From: Teredinibacter waterburyi
Lineage (GTDB): Bacteria; Pseudomonadota; Gammaproteobacteria; Pseudomonadales; Cellvibrionaceae
Length of the DNA: 64,000 nt
Direction: 5' to 3'
NCBI RefSeq assembly: GCF_001922985.1
Contig: NZ_MRUH01000022.1
Span: forward strand, 62,001 to 126,000
Shown here: positions 19,211-28,397 of the stretch, piece after piece
Layout: each line of letters opens with the position of its first letter
How positions within the stretch are numbered: the first letter of the stretch is position 1
Notes under the pieces: generated by a model
What the model was told of the DNA's origin: nothing
Database searches by the model: none
Seen by the model: the letters and a program-made list of their open reading frames with translations, nothing else
Made by a program: the position numbers and the translations under genes

Positions 19211-19855
19211 ATGGGAGTTGTAACTAAACGCTCATCCATGACCTACTTTTCCGACAGCAAGGACCACTATAGTCATCGCGTTAGAATCGTGTTGGCGGAA
19301 AAAGGTGTAACTGTGGATGTCGTTGATGTCGATTCAACACAAATTCCCGCTGAATTGAGTGAGATCAATCCATACAACTCGCTGCCAACCTTGGTTGATC
19401 GCGATCTTACCTTGTATGAAACTCGCGTTATGATGGAGTATCTAGATGAACGTTTTCCGCATCCTCCGTTATTACCCGTGTACCCAGTAGCGAGAGCTGA
19501 GAGCCGTCAGTTTATCTACCGAATTGAGAGCGATTGGTGCCCTCTAGTAGATATATTGGCGGGAAACAAAAGCAAAGAAGCAAAAGAGGCTGCCGCTAAG
19601 GATCTAAAAGATAGCTTAGTTGCAATCGCGCCGATCTTTGCCGAAAAGCCTTATTTTATGAGCGATGAGTTCACTTTGGTGGACTGTTGTTTAGCACCGA
19701 TTTTGTGGCGTTTAAAAGCCTACGGTGTCGCGTTGCCGAATACTCGTCAGGTATTGCCGTTGTTGGAGTACATGGAGAGAATTTTCAACCGTGGATCATT
19801 CATCGAAAGCCTTACCGATTACGAGCGCGAACTTAGAACTAGTTCTGTAAGTTAA
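19211..19855 (+). CDS. sspA: Stringent starvation protein A
   Basis: SspA is a glutathione-S-transferase-fold protein that binds RNA polymerase and alters transcription in stationary phase and starvation. The 214-residue protein begins like E. coli SspA, KRSSMTYFSDSKDHYSHRVR, followed by IVLAEKGV of the thioredoxin-like domain and then a helical GST C-domain. There is no catalytic Cys or Ser typical of active GSTs at the start of the fold. Start ATG 19211 is preceded by GGGGATAG. sspB follows immediately. Confidence 0.95.
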   Translation: MGVVTKRSSMTYFSDSKDHYSHRVRIVLAEKGVTVDVVDVDSTQIPAELSEINPYNSLPTLVDRDLTLYETRVMMEYLDERFPHPPLLPVYPVARAESRQFIYRIESDWCPLVDILAGNKSKEAKEAAAKDLKDSLVAIAPIFAEKPYFMSDEFTLVDCCLAPILWRLKAYGVALPNTRQVLPLLEYMERIFNRGSFIESLTDYERELRTSSVS

Positions 19856-19882
19856 TTGCTGAGGAAGGATGCAGAGTTACCA

Positions 19883-20290
19883 ATGTCGATGACATCTAGT
19901 AGACCTTATATGATCCGCGCTCTTTATGAGTGGATTGTAGATAACGACTTCACCCCCCACATAGTTGTAAATGCTTTGGCTGGAGGGGTGGAAGTTCCAC
20001 AGCAATACGTGAATAAAGAGGGGCAGATTGTCCTTAACGTAGCCCCTAGAGCGGTTGCCACCCTAGAGCTGGGTAATAAAGCAATCTCGTTTAACGCGCG
20101 TTTCGGTGGAATCCCTACAGACATTTACGTGCCCTCTCACGCAGTGTTAGGGATTTATGCTCGCGAGAATGGTCAGGGCATGATGTTTGATTCGGAGCCT
20201 GGCGGCCAGCCCGATCCAGATCCAGCTGCACCAATACCTCCCTCAGGTAAGCAGGATACAAAGCGCCCTAGCTTAAGGGTCGTTAAGTAA
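19883..20290 (+). CDS. sspB: ClpXP adaptor SspB
   Basis: SspB delivers ssrA-tagged and other substrates to the ClpXP protease. The 135-residue protein has the substrate-binding core (RPYMIRALYEWIVDNDFTPH, then LGIYARENGQGMMF). An acidic, proline-rich linker leads to the terminal peptide PSLRVVK, which matches the ClpX-tethering XB motif (E. coli ends LRVVK). I chose ATG 19883 (a second ATG is at 19889) by comparison with E. coli; the TTG at 19856, directly after the sspA stop, would add nine unlike residues. GGAAGG at 19863-19868 is somewhat distant. Confidence 0.92.
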   Translation: MSMTSSRPYMIRALYEWIVDNDFTPHIVVNALAGGVEVPQQYVNKEGQIVLNVAPRAVATLELGNKAISFNARFGGIPTDIYVPSHAVLGIYARENGQGMMFDSEPGGQPDPDPAAPIPPSGKQDTKRPSLRVVK

Positions 20291-20309
20291 CGCCCCCTTG
20301 TCCGCCATC

Positions 20310-20335
20310 AAACACAGCTCAGGCTGTGTTTATCT
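20310..20335 (+). terminator. Hairpin terminator after sspAB
   Basis: A perfect 9-bp stem (20310-20318 with 20323-20331) with a 4-base loop lies 20 bases after sspB. The T tract is short and interrupted. Confidence 0.6.
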
Positions 20336-20527
20336 TCCCCTTGCCAAGAATTTTGATTAGACTTGCTGTTTGCTCAGTTTCTGATCTGTATTAAGTAAAC
20401 GGCCTTTTGGCGCAAGAATTCCCATTTTGTCGCTTTTGGGTGGTTTTTGATGGCGACAATCCGGTACCTGTTGCCATACAATCTTCTTAATACCACAAAA
20501 AAATTATAACTATTCAGAGGGCTCCAA

Positions 20528-21145
20528 ATGGCAATACTACAGCATACGTTTGGTATCATGACTAATCCTGCGGCGGAGTGGTTGTTGATTCGCAACGAAA
20601 ACTCGTCGTTTAAACAGGTGTTTTTGGGGCACGTACCAATTCTTGCTTTGATTCCTGCGATTTCAGCGTTTTACGGCGTTACTCAAGTAGGCTGGAGCGT
20701 CGGTTCTGCCGACCCTGTAAAGCTTTCTGTAGATAGTGCTGTGGCACTTTGTGTACTCACTTACGTTGCATTAATGGTTGGTGTATTCGTGTTTGGCGAA
20801 TTTATTAACTGGATGTCGCGAACATATGGTGTTTCCGATACTGAAGAGCGTCGCCATCATGCTGGAACGGCATTGGCGGTATGTGTAACCACGCCATTAT
20901 TTTTGGTGGGAATCTTTAATGTTGTGCCCTCTATCTGGGTAAATGCTGCCGCGATGTTGGTGGCGGGTAGTTATTCAGTATATCTAATTTACGAAGGCCT
21001 ACCGGTGGTGATGAATATCAACAAGGAGCGTGCATTTATGTATGCTTCATCGGTAATTACAGTGGGTTTAGTGCTGATGGTAACCGCTATGATTGGTACT
21101 GTTTTGGTTTGGGGGATGGGTGTTGGACCAGTCTATGTAGACTGA
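20528..21145 (+). CDS. Yip1-family inner-membrane protein
   Basis: The 205-residue protein has about five hydrophobic segments in the pattern of the YIP1 domain, with the family-like N-terminal segment TNPAAEWLLIR, then FLGHVPILALIPAI and EFINWMSRTYG. The bacterial members have no assigned function. A GAGGG lies eight bases before the ATG. A hairpin at 21166-21189 follows without a T tract. It has no obvious partner: sspB upstream ends in a terminator and the gene at 21235 is 89 bases downstream. Confidence 0.75.
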   Translation: MAILQHTFGIMTNPAAEWLLIRNENSSFKQVFLGHVPILALIPAISAFYGVTQVGWSVGSADPVKLSVDSAVALCVLTYVALMVGVFVFGEFINWMSRTYGVSDTEERRHHAGTALAVCVTTPLFLVGIFNVVPSIWVNAAAMLVAGSYSVYLIYEGLPVVMNINKERAFMYASSVITVGLVLMVTAMIGTVLVWGMGVGPVYVD

Positions 21146-21234
21146 TTAGCATAATGCTGTATGTGCGAGAGCGGCCTGGGCTCTCTCGTAACTGCTTATT
21201 CGAACATTGAGTAAAGTCGACTATTATAATAACT

Positions 21235-21855
21235 ATGACTATTCAACTAAGCGAAAATAACAGTTCTGCTCGCCGTGAATTTCCAAGCATTATGGATATT
21301 GAGGCATCAGGATTCGGCAATCAAAGCTATCCGATCGAGATTGGCGTGGTTGCGTCATCTGGCGCTCGCTATTGCTCGCTTATCCGCCCAGAACCCGAGT
21401 GGACTCACTGGTGTAAAGATGCTGCGAGTATTCACTGTATCCCTCGGCGCTCGCTGTTATTACGAGGAGCGCCAATTCGTGAAGTTGCCTCTGAGTTAAA
21501 CGAGTTCTTAAAAGACTCTACCGTTTATAGCGACGGCTGGTCACACGACAAGACATGGTTGATAAAGCTGTTCTATGCCGCCAATATGCCGCCCACCTTT
21601 CGGCTAAGCCCGATAGAAGCGATTACCAGTGACGAGCAGTTAGCGATTTGGGATGACACCAAGCAAATTGTCGCCGCGAATATGGGCTTGTTGCGCCACC
21701 GCGCGAGTAGTGATGCTCTGATGATCCAGCAAACCTATCTCGAAACGCGACGGAAACTCCGAGATTATCAAATGCTTGGCAACCGTCGCTTAGAAGAACT
21801 CAAGCTCCGGCATGCCGATAAGCCTCTGCTAGGCTATGGTTCCGTTGCAAAATAA
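21235..21855 (+). CDS. DEDD-superfamily 3'-5' exonuclease-like protein
   Basis: The 206-residue protein begins its fold with IMDIEASGFG, where Asp21 and Glu23 match the DxE motif of DnaQ/RNase T-type exonucleases, followed by YPIEIGVV. Further likely metal ligands are an Asp in VYSDGWSHD and the His-x4-Asp arrangement in HRASSDA, the pattern of the DEDDh group. Substrate is unknown; no polymerase or BRCT domain is attached. The last 35 residues are basic and helical. The set of visible residues suggests an active nuclease, but this rests on motifs only. Confidence 0.65.
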   Translation: MTIQLSENNSSARREFPSIMDIEASGFGNQSYPIEIGVVASSGARYCSLIRPEPEWTHWCKDAASIHCIPRRSLLLRGAPIREVASELNEFLKDSTVYSDGWSHDKTWLIKLFYAANMPPTFRLSPIEAITSDEQLAIWDDTKQIVAANMGLLRHRASSDALMIQQTYLETRRKLRDYQMLGNRRLEELKLRHADKPLLGYGSVAK

Positions 21856-21966
21856 TAGCGCTTACGTCTAGCCTCTTGTGCTCCGGCACCCGCATCATAG
21901 CAATGTCTTGCTGAGTTTTAGTCGTCCCTGGCGCATCAAACTAAGCCAGTCTCCTTTTAGCTTTCC

Positions 21967-23955
21967 TTAGGGGCCAGTATCAACGTCGCTAGCATTGATG
22001 AGCGGTGGTACGGGGCAATTTAACGAGTCGGCAATCGCTCGGTACAACTCCACTTCCTCTGTTGTCACCATGTTATCGCTGCCGATGGTTATCGCTAGGG
22101 CTTTCAAAAGCCGCGGTTTTTCCAGCTCTTTTAGATTGGCTATAGCGGCTAAGGCACTATCGAGCTTGCTAAACGTAAACCCTTCGCTGCTAAGTGTAAA
22201 TTTAACTTTTGAGACTTCTAAGCTATTGATACCTTTTTGGAAAGCCCCGCCAGGAGATTGGCTTTTACCTGCGTACACCACAAGGCTAAATATAAGGCTA
22301 ATTTCGTCTTTTAATTCTAGGAGGGAGAGCCCTTTTGAAAGGGTGACTGGGTTTAAATTATTGGTGACTATTCGGTGGAGGCACCATTCAAATAAGCTGA
22401 TTTTCTTGTCGGCGTGAATAAGTGTTAGCAGGCACCTGTTGAAGACTTGCAGTTGCGGTGCTGACATCAATTTAAGCGCCGGAATACTCATCTCAATTAA
22501 GGTAATGGCCGATCGCCGCGGTAATTGGTAGACGTACTTGTGCAGCGCTGTTACCACCTTATAGGTCGCAGGGTGCGCGATAGTTCTTAATTGCTCGAGT
22601 TGAAGTTCACGTACATCGTTTGCCTTATCTAATATAAGGCAATATATCAGCGCTCGAGCACTAAAGGTTTGATGGGCTGCATCGCGCAGATTAACCGGAA
22701 TTTCGTTGATTGCGGCGCTCGCGTGGGCAGCATGCTTTGGGGTGATGGGTTCTAGGCTTAGCGCTGCGACAGCAACAAACTGCGAGAGTGACTCTAGTTT
22801 CCCGCTAGCGACTGAGTGTGCCCCCGCGCCGCTAGAGTGCTGTTCGGATGAGTTGAAATTTCCGCTTTGGTTGGTTCCCAAGCTTCCCGCTTTAGAGGGT
22901 TTCGATTGCTGCGGTTCGTTTTTAATATAGCTGCCGTTCCAGCCTGGTAGCACGCGCTTGATACGTTGGTGCAGTGGTGGGTGGGTCGCCAGTGGGCTAA
23001 ATGCGTGAGAGACGCCTTCGACGAAAAACATATGGCTGAACTGAGCCGCATTGCCGTTACTTATTGTCGACCCTGTAGTTGCGCCACCGATTTTACGTAA
23101 GGCGTTGCCAATACCGTTAGGATTTCGAGTGAATTGTACGGCGGATGCATCTGCAAGGAATTCTCGCTGTCGACTTACTGCGGCTTTTATAAGGTTACCG
23201 AAGAAGGTTCCGCTGTAGCCGATTGCTATAAAGGCTAGTCCGAGTAACGCAAAACTGTTGCCATTTTTTCCCTTTCGCGATGAATATGTTCGATGTGGCG
23301 AACTATAAAGAAGTAATTTACCGATTAAGCCGATAACTAAAATGCCGTGTAAAATTGCCACGAGCCGCATATTCAGGCGCATATCGCCATTGTGAATATG
23401 GCTAAATTCATGGGCGATTATACCTTGCAGCTCTTCTCGATTTAACAGTTCGATACAGCCACGAGTAATGCCGATCACGGCGTCGCGACGGGTAAGTCCA
23501 GCTGCAAAAGCGTTAATACTTTGGTCGTTGATGCGATACACCAGCGGCACTGGGTTACCTGAAGCAATGGCGATTTCTTCCACTACATTGAGTAGACGTT
23601 TTTCCGCTGGAGAGGCAGTCTCGTGGCTAAGAACATAGCCTCCGAGTGCGACGGCTACGGCACTACCACCACCGTTTAATTGCATCCACTTGTACACGCT
23701 GGCAACTAACACAGTTGCCACGACTCCAGCTGCGATTGAGTATCCGAGCTGTGATTGCGCAACATCGAGCAAAAAAGCCAGTAGAGAACTGCGATCGAAC
23801 GGTTGCTGAATAAGACCGGAGTTATCGGAAAAGAAAAGTAGTGCAGCGACGGCTGCAACCGTGAGTGCGATTAGTGAAATTACCGCGAGACTAAGCAACA
23901 GTACCAGCAAAGTGGTTCGTTTTTTTGCACTTTGCTGGTGTTGGAAAAAATTCAT
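21967..23955 (-). CDS. M48-family membrane metallopeptidase with C-terminal TerB-like region
   Basis: The 662-residue protein has two N-terminal membrane segments (about 14-42 and 72-90), then an HtpX/Oma1-like M48 domain with the zinc motif HEFSH (His182, His186) and a downstream glutamate in EFLADASAVQ as the probable third ligand. Two more hydrophobic segments follow the motif. It is roughly twice the length of HtpX. After residue about 340 comes a low-complexity Ser/Gly stretch, then about 270 residues; their helical patterns LIHADKKISLFEWCL and GSDNMVTTEEVELYRAIAD resemble TerB-like domains. It lies 52 bases after lemA on the same strand, a common pairing. Function is unknown. Confidence 0.85.
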   Translation of the reverse strand: MNFFQHQQSAKKRTTLLVLLLSLAVISLIALTVAAVAALLFFSDNSGLIQQPFDRSSLLAFLLDVAQSQLGYSIAAGVVATVLVASVYKWMQLNGGGSAVAVALGGYVLSHETASPAEKRLLNVVEEIAIASGNPVPLVYRINDQSINAFAAGLTRRDAVIGITRGCIELLNREELQGIIAHEFSHIHNGDMRLNMRLVAILHGILVIGLIGKLLLYSSPHRTYSSRKGKNGNSFALLGLAFIAIGYSGTFFGNLIKAAVSRQREFLADASAVQFTRNPNGIGNALRKIGGATTGSTISNGNAAQFSHMFFVEGVSHAFSPLATHPPLHQRIKRVLPGWNGSYIKNEPQQSKPSKAGSLGTNQSGNFNSSEQHSSGAGAHSVASGKLESLSQFVAVAALSLEPITPKHAAHASAAINEIPVNLRDAAHQTFSARALIYCLILDKANDVRELQLEQLRTIAHPATYKVVTALHKYVYQLPRRSAITLIEMSIPALKLMSAPQLQVFNRCLLTLIHADKKISLFEWCLHRIVTNNLNPVTLSKGLSLLELKDEISLIFSLVVYAGKSQSPGGAFQKGINSLEVSKVKFTLSSEGFTFSKLDSALAAIANLKELEKPRLLKALAITIGSDNMVTTEEVELYRAIADSLNCPVPPLINASDVDTGP

Positions 23956-24007
23956 GTGACGCGCTTAGCCTAGGCTGCCAAATTGGGGGTGTGATCTAGA
24001 AACGGCG

Positions 24008-24604
24008 TTAGAAGCGCACTTGTGGGGCAGCTTGAATCGCAGCGCTATCTTCAAACTCGAGAAGTTTTGCGTCCTGGCTATGGCCGAAAAAGGCGGCAAA
24101 AAATACTGGGGGGAAGCTTTGGCGATAGCTGTTGTAGGCGGTGATATTATCGTTGTAGGACTGACGAGCAAACGCGACACGGTTTTCGGTGGTGGTTAGC
24201 TCTTCGCTTAATTGCGTCATGTTGTCACTGGCTTTTAGGTCGGGGTAGGCTTCCATGACAACATTTAAGCGCCCCAGTGCGCTACTCAATGCGCCCTCTG
24301 CTCCAGCCAATCCTGCCATAGCCGTCGCATCGCCAGGGTTGGCAGCCGCTGCTTTTAGGCCGGACATCGCCGCATTACGTGCGTTAATTACCGCTTCAAG
24401 CGTTTCTCGTTCGTGGGCCATATAGCTTTTGGCAACTTCCACTAGATTCGGGATTAGGTCATAACGGCGTTTGAGCTGCACCTCTATTTGCGCAAACGCA
24501 TTTTGGAATTGGTTCTTCAGGTTTACGAGTTGGTTATAGATTGAAGCTATGTAGAAAAACACGAGTAGCAATACGACTAGGGTTACGATTGTAGAAGTAG
24601 ACAT
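24008..24604 (-). CDS. lemA: LemA-family protein
   Basis: LemA proteins have one N-terminal membrane helix and a four-helix bundle; their role is unknown. The 198-residue protein has the helix at about 5-23, then the hallmark segments YNQLVNLKNQFQNAFAQIEV and LKRRYDLIPNLVEVAKSY, and near the C-terminus ARQSYNDNITAYNSYRQSFP. The terminal residues QAAPQVRF are a typical LemA end. It precedes the M48 peptidase gene, and the two are probably one operon; the partner suggests a shared role in membrane proteostasis, which is inference. Confidence 0.93.
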   Translation of the reverse strand: MSTSTIVTLVVLLLVFFYIASIYNQLVNLKNQFQNAFAQIEVQLKRRYDLIPNLVEVAKSYMAHERETLEAVINARNAAMSGLKAAAANPGDATAMAGLAGAEGALSSALGRLNVVMEAYPDLKASDNMTQLSEELTTTENRVAFARQSYNDNITAYNSYRQSFPPVFFAAFFGHSQDAKLLEFEDSAAIQAAPQVRF

Positions 24605-24750
24605 AAAGTGGAGCTCCAGTCGAAAAAGGGGTTAACGGCAGTCTAGCCGTAGGGCAGGGCTGTGCCAATAAAGAGGTGCGGCGTTTGTGATCTAAATTCG
24701 TAATTTATAGCGCGTGGATGCGAATGCAACAACTCACTAGGTTAGCGGCG

Positions 24751-25383
24751 TTAGTCTATATATTCGATAGCGCGTACAACTTTGCTAATACCCGACGCGG
24801 AACTGACAACCGTCGTTATTTTATCGGCTTGTACTTGAGTCATTTTACCCATCAGGAAAACAACCTCATCTTGAACCACTACTTTCACGCGGCTGGAATC
24901 GATATCGCGGTGCGCCATAAGTTTTAAGCGAATTTTTGATGCCAGCCAATTATCATTGGTACGAGACAAAATGCTGCTGTTAGGGCTTAGTTTAAGCTCG
25001 TTATAGACCTGACGTACTTTGTTGACAGCGCGCGCGGTTTTGCCTGCGAGCTCGTATTCGGCTTTGCTCGGCACTTCGCCACTGATTAATACGACTTGGT
25101 TATACACGGTAACTTCGATATGCGCATCGGCAAGTGCTGGGCTAGCTTTGCGAATGTTAACCGCGACGATCGTTTTTAAGTTAGCGTCGTCCCAGTAGTT
25201 GCCGAAACTACGTTTACTGGGGTCGGTTTGAATTGGCTCGTTAGTGGTAGCGTCGACGAGCGTTACGCAGCCAGTTAGTACTGAAGAAATGCTTGCCCAA
25301 AACAGAATGCTGGCAAGGGTTTTGAGCGTGGCGCTACATGGAAAATTAAACAGGAAATCAACCTTAAACAAATATTTAAACAT
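24751..25383 (-). CDS. dolP: DolP-like outer-membrane lipoprotein with two BON domains
   Basis: DolP (YraP) is an outer-membrane lipoprotein that supports envelope integrity and division-linked amidase control. The 210-residue product has a lipobox VLTGC with Cys39 after an unusually long N-region, so a later start is possible. Two BON domains follow (about 70-130 and 145-205), each with a GEV or GKM turn segment: VVLISGEVPSKAEYE and EVVFLMGKMTQVQAD. It ends the lpoA-yraN-diaA-dolP run exactly as in E. coli, which supports the name. Confidence 0.9.
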   Translation of the reverse strand: MFKYLFKVDFLFNFPCSATLKTLASILFWASISSVLTGCVTLVDATTNEPIQTDPSKRSFGNYWDDANLKTIVAVNIRKASPALADAHIEVTVYNQVVLISGEVPSKAEYELAGKTARAVNKVRQVYNELKLSPNSSILSRTNDNWLASKIRLKLMAHRDIDSSRVKVVVQDEVVFLMGKMTQVQADKITTVVSSASGISKVVRAIEYID

Positions 25384-25392
25384 GGATCTAGG

Positions 25393-25977
25393 TCACTCCA
25401 AACCAAAAAGCTTGTTGTCGATTAGGTCGCAAATACAAAATAGGCTAAGTAGATGAATTTCGTGGATTCGGCCGCGTGAATTTACCGTAACACAAATCTC
25501 TACATCATTATCGGTGAGCAGTGTTGCAATATCACCGCCATCGCGACCGCTTAACGCGACCACGGTCATGTCGCGATCGTGAGCTGCACTTACGGCTTGC
25601 ACTAGATTAGTCGAATTTCCACTACTGCTGATTACCAATAAAATATCGCCAGCTTGGCCCAGTGCTCTGATCGGCTTGGCGAATACATCGCCGTAATTGT
25701 AGTCCGCGGCTATAGCGGTATAAGTAGACACATTACTGCCAAGCCAAACGGCGGGTAAGCCGGGGCGTTCTTTCTCATAACGGTCTAGCAAAGCCGAGGT
25801 GAAAATTTGCGAGAGAGCGGAGGAAGTCCCGTTACCGCAAACCAGTATTTTTTTATCGTTTAGCAGCGCAGCTACCATTGCATCGCTGGCTTGCTCGATG
25901 GGTATCGCAAGAGCCTCCCCCACCTGCATTTTGGCTTCGACACTTTTTTGAAAAAGATTGTAGACGCGTTGAGACAT
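25393..25977 (-). CDS. diaA: DiaA, SIS-domain DnaA-binding protein
   Basis: DiaA binds DnaA and promotes its assembly at the replication origin in E. coli; it is related to the sedoheptulose-7-phosphate isomerase GmhA. The 194-residue protein has a SIS domain with the phosphosugar-loop segment LVCGNGTSSALSQ and VISSSGNSTNLVQA. GmhA is the alternative, but the position between yraN and dolP favours DiaA. Genes upstream and downstream are within 10 bases. Confidence 0.88.
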   Translation of the reverse strand: MSQRVYNLFQKSVEAKMQVGEALAIPIEQASDAMVAALLNDKKILVCGNGTSSALSQIFTSALLDRYEKERPGLPAVWLGSNVSTYTAIAADYNYGDVFAKPIRALGQAGDILLVISSSGNSTNLVQAVSAAHDRDMTVVALSGRDGGDIATLLTDNDVEICVTVNSRGRIHEIHLLSLFCICDLIDNKLFGLE

Positions 25978-25982
25978 AAAAT

Positions 25983-26375
25983 TTAAAAGGCCGATTTAAT
26001 CCATTGCGTTTCCGATTCGCTCATGCCAATCACGTCAAAACGCAACGCCATGTTAGCAGAATTTGCTTGTTGCATAAGGTAATACTGAGCGGTGCGCTGA
26101 ATCTTTTGTTGTTTGCTGCGTGTAACGGTTTCGATGGCAGAGCCAAAGCGGTTTGATTTACGAAAGCGTACCTCGATAAAAACAAGCGTATTGCCGTCAC
26201 GCATAATGAGATCTATTTCGCCAAGCTTACAAGAGAAGTTGCGGGCTATTGGATGTAGACCGTGATCGCGTAAATAGTGTTCCGCAGCGGCTTCGGCTTT
26301 TGCTCCTGCTGTTTGTGGAGCCGCTTCAGGTTTTGTTGTCGTTTTATCCGCGGCTCTCTTTAACTCGATTTTCAT
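25983..26375 (-). CDS. yraN: YraN-family (UPF0102) endonuclease-like protein
   Basis: YraN proteins have a restriction-endonuclease-like fold and an unsettled role. The 130-residue product contains GAKAEAAAEHYLRDHG and the nuclease-like core GEIDLIMRDGNTLVFIEVR, where Glu, Asp, Glu and the following Arg line up with the usual (E/D)-x-K-like site. I start at the ATG at 26375, which has AAAGG about eight bases upstream, instead of a TTG 36 bases earlier. It lies between lpoA and diaA. Confidence 0.9.
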   Translation of the reverse strand: MKIELKRAADKTTTKPEAAPQTAGAKAEAAAEHYLRDHGLHPIARNFSCKLGEIDLIMRDGNTLVFIEVRFRKSNRFGSAIETVTRSKQQKIQRTAQYYLMQQANSANMALRFDVIGMSESETQWIKSAF

Positions 26376-26427
26376 CCCTGTAACCTTTATAGAAGTGTCA
26401 ATCCGTCGCAACAGACTTATTTATTAG

Positions 26428-28323
26428 CTATTGCTCAGCGGCTGGTTTATCGACTGTTATAGCTGCTGTCGTTGGGTAGGCTCGGCCACGGACAAATTGC
26501 GCCCAGGTTTGTTCGCGTACGACACGACGTTCAGTGTCTAGGCGAATGACACCGGTACTACCGTAAAAGTGTGATTGACTTACGCTCTCAAGTTGTTTGA
26601 GGCGAGGGTATATGTGGAACGCGTCTACGCCGAGGGCGTAGAGCCGCTGATAGCTGTTCGCATCGTTACTGGCTTGCTCGATTGCCTGTTTTTCTGCTAA
26701 ATCGGTACTGAAGAACCAGGGTAAAGTCGTGAATCGAATACCGTTCATATCGCGATCGGCATTGTCGTCGGCGTTGCCATCGTAAACATAACTCGTCGCG
26801 TAGACAGGAATATTGCCGGCGTAGTGAAAGGCAAGTATCGGTTTTAGTTGACGAGCTTGAGTGCTGTGGGCGACTAAGAAGATCAAGTCTATGTCGGCGC
26901 GTGGACGTGGTTCAAACTCGATGGTTTGGCCGAGTATTTGGCGCATTTCACGCGCACGTTCTTGACTGTCGCTGATGTCCATCGCTTGGCGAATTAAGTT
27001 GGAATACTCTTTTTGCGTCTCGTAACGGTAGTTGCCGACGAGGTGGCCGCCAAGCTCTTGCCAAGTTTGCGTGAAGGCGCTGCTATTGCGATCGCCCCAT
27101 TGATTGTTCGGCGCTAGGATCATGACGCTGCGGTGCCCGTCTAGCCAAGCGCGCTCGGCTACCTGTCTGGCTTCATCCTCTACGGCTAGACCGAACTGAA
27201 ACAGCTGTTCGGTGCCTCCTGTTGGGTTTTCGACATAGTTCAAGGCTAGTGTCGGCACAGGAAGGCTCGGACGCAATGCAAGCTCATCGATCCGCGCTTT
27301 GTCGAGAGGGCCAATAACTAAATCCGCGCCACTGGTTACCGCATGGTCGTAAACAAGGTTTATATCGTTGATTTCGGTGTCGTAAAACTGCATAACGGGC
27401 ATGGCTTCGCCCTGTCCTGCGAGGTTGTAATACGCGGCCATCAGACCGTCGCGAACAGCTTGCGAAGCTTGGGCATATTTTCCGCTAAGTGGCAGTAACA
27501 CGGCGACGTTTTGCGGTTGATGCTCGACCAGTTGCTTGAGTAGTTGCAGATCGGCAGGTAGTCGCAGGCTGGCGGGGTGGTCGGGCCAGTTCAGCGCCCA
27601 GTTTTCAACACTTTGGAGCTGCTGGCGCATATTGGTCTGGTTGTTTTTGCTTAGTGCGGCGAGGGTATACCAGCCCTGAGTAATAGTGTCGGCGGCGCGG
27701 TCGGCTTCGTGTAAAAGCTCACTGTAAGGCTGTCTCATTAAGACTTGCCAGAGGCTATCTTGATTAAGTTCGCGTTCTTCACTTTGGGGGGCGGTGCTTT
27801 CCAGTAATGCGTCCAAGCGCAAACGCTGCTGTACGGCACTGTGGAATTCAGCAATGTTTTCCAGTGTGTCGGCACGGCTAAACAACGCTTCAACTTGCTT
27901 CTCTGGAGCCGCATTTTGCAATAAGCGCGCGAAGCGTGAGTTCCAGAGTAGTCCTTTGGCGACAAAATAGCGGCCATCTTGGCTGGCTATGTGTGCAGCG
28001 AGCAGCGAGTATGTGAAATAATGCTCGTCGTTAAGCGTTGCGGGGTTAATGCTGTCGAGGCTGTTGTGAGCCCAGTCGCGTTCACCGAGTTGTAACATCG
28101 CTTGCACCGCGGTGAGCATTAACTCTGTGCGCTCAACGCCGTTGCTGGATTCGGCGTCTTTAAGTAGCGCTGAAATGGTGTCTTTGTCCCAGCTTCGTTC
28201 GCCAGCATCGCCGGTTTTCGTGGGCGTGCTGCCACAACTGCTGAGCAGTGTAAGCAGGCAGGTAATCAGTGTTGCTAGCGCTAGCGAGCGCGGTCTATTC
28301 GTTTGCGACTGAGTGAGTAACAC
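26428..28323 (-). CDS. lpoA: LpoA, outer-membrane lipoprotein activator of PBP1A
   Basis: LpoA reaches from the outer membrane through the peptidoglycan to activate the synthase PBP1A, whose gene ponA is also in this window. The 631-residue product starts at a GTG preceded by a GGGGG run and has lipobox LLSSC with Cys30. The N-terminal half is TPR-like helical repeats. The C-terminal half (from about 255, PQNVAVLLPLSGKYA) is a periplasmic-binding-protein-like fold. It is divergent from rsmI, as in E. coli. Confidence 0.93.
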   Translation of the reverse strand: MLLTQSQTNRPRSLALATLITCLLTLLSSCGSTPTKTGDAGERSWDKDTISALLKDAESSNGVERTELMLTAVQAMLQLGERDWAHNSLDSINPATLNDEHYFTYSLLAAHIASQDGRYFVAKGLLWNSRFARLLQNAAPEKQVEALFSRADTLENIAEFHSAVQQRLRLDALLESTAPQSEERELNQDSLWQVLMRQPYSELLHEADRAADTITQGWYTLAALSKNNQTNMRQQLQSVENWALNWPDHPASLRLPADLQLLKQLVEHQPQNVAVLLPLSGKYAQASQAVRDGLMAAYYNLAGQGEAMPVMQFYDTEINDINLVYDHAVTSGADLVIGPLDKARIDELALRPSLPVPTLALNYVENPTGGTEQLFQFGLAVEDEARQVAERAWLDGHRSVMILAPNNQWGDRNSSAFTQTWQELGGHLVGNYRYETQKEYSNLIRQAMDISDSQERAREMRQILGQTIEFEPRPRADIDLIFLVAHSTQARQLKPILAFHYAGNIPVYATSYVYDGNADDNADRDMNGIRFTTLPWFFSTDLAEKQAIEQASNDANSYQRLYALGVDAFHIYPRLKQLESVSQSHFYGSTGVIRLDTERRVVREQTWAQFVRGRAYPTTAAITVDKPAAEQ

Positions 28324-28397
28324 ACATCCCCCAAAATATTATTTTTTAAACGGCGTATTCGCCGCAGCATTTATCTCAAGTGACGGAAATATAACAA

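Noticed and set aside
21166-21189. Hairpin after the Yip1 gene as a terminator
   Set aside because: A good stem is present but no T tract follows; left out of the feature list as unsupported.
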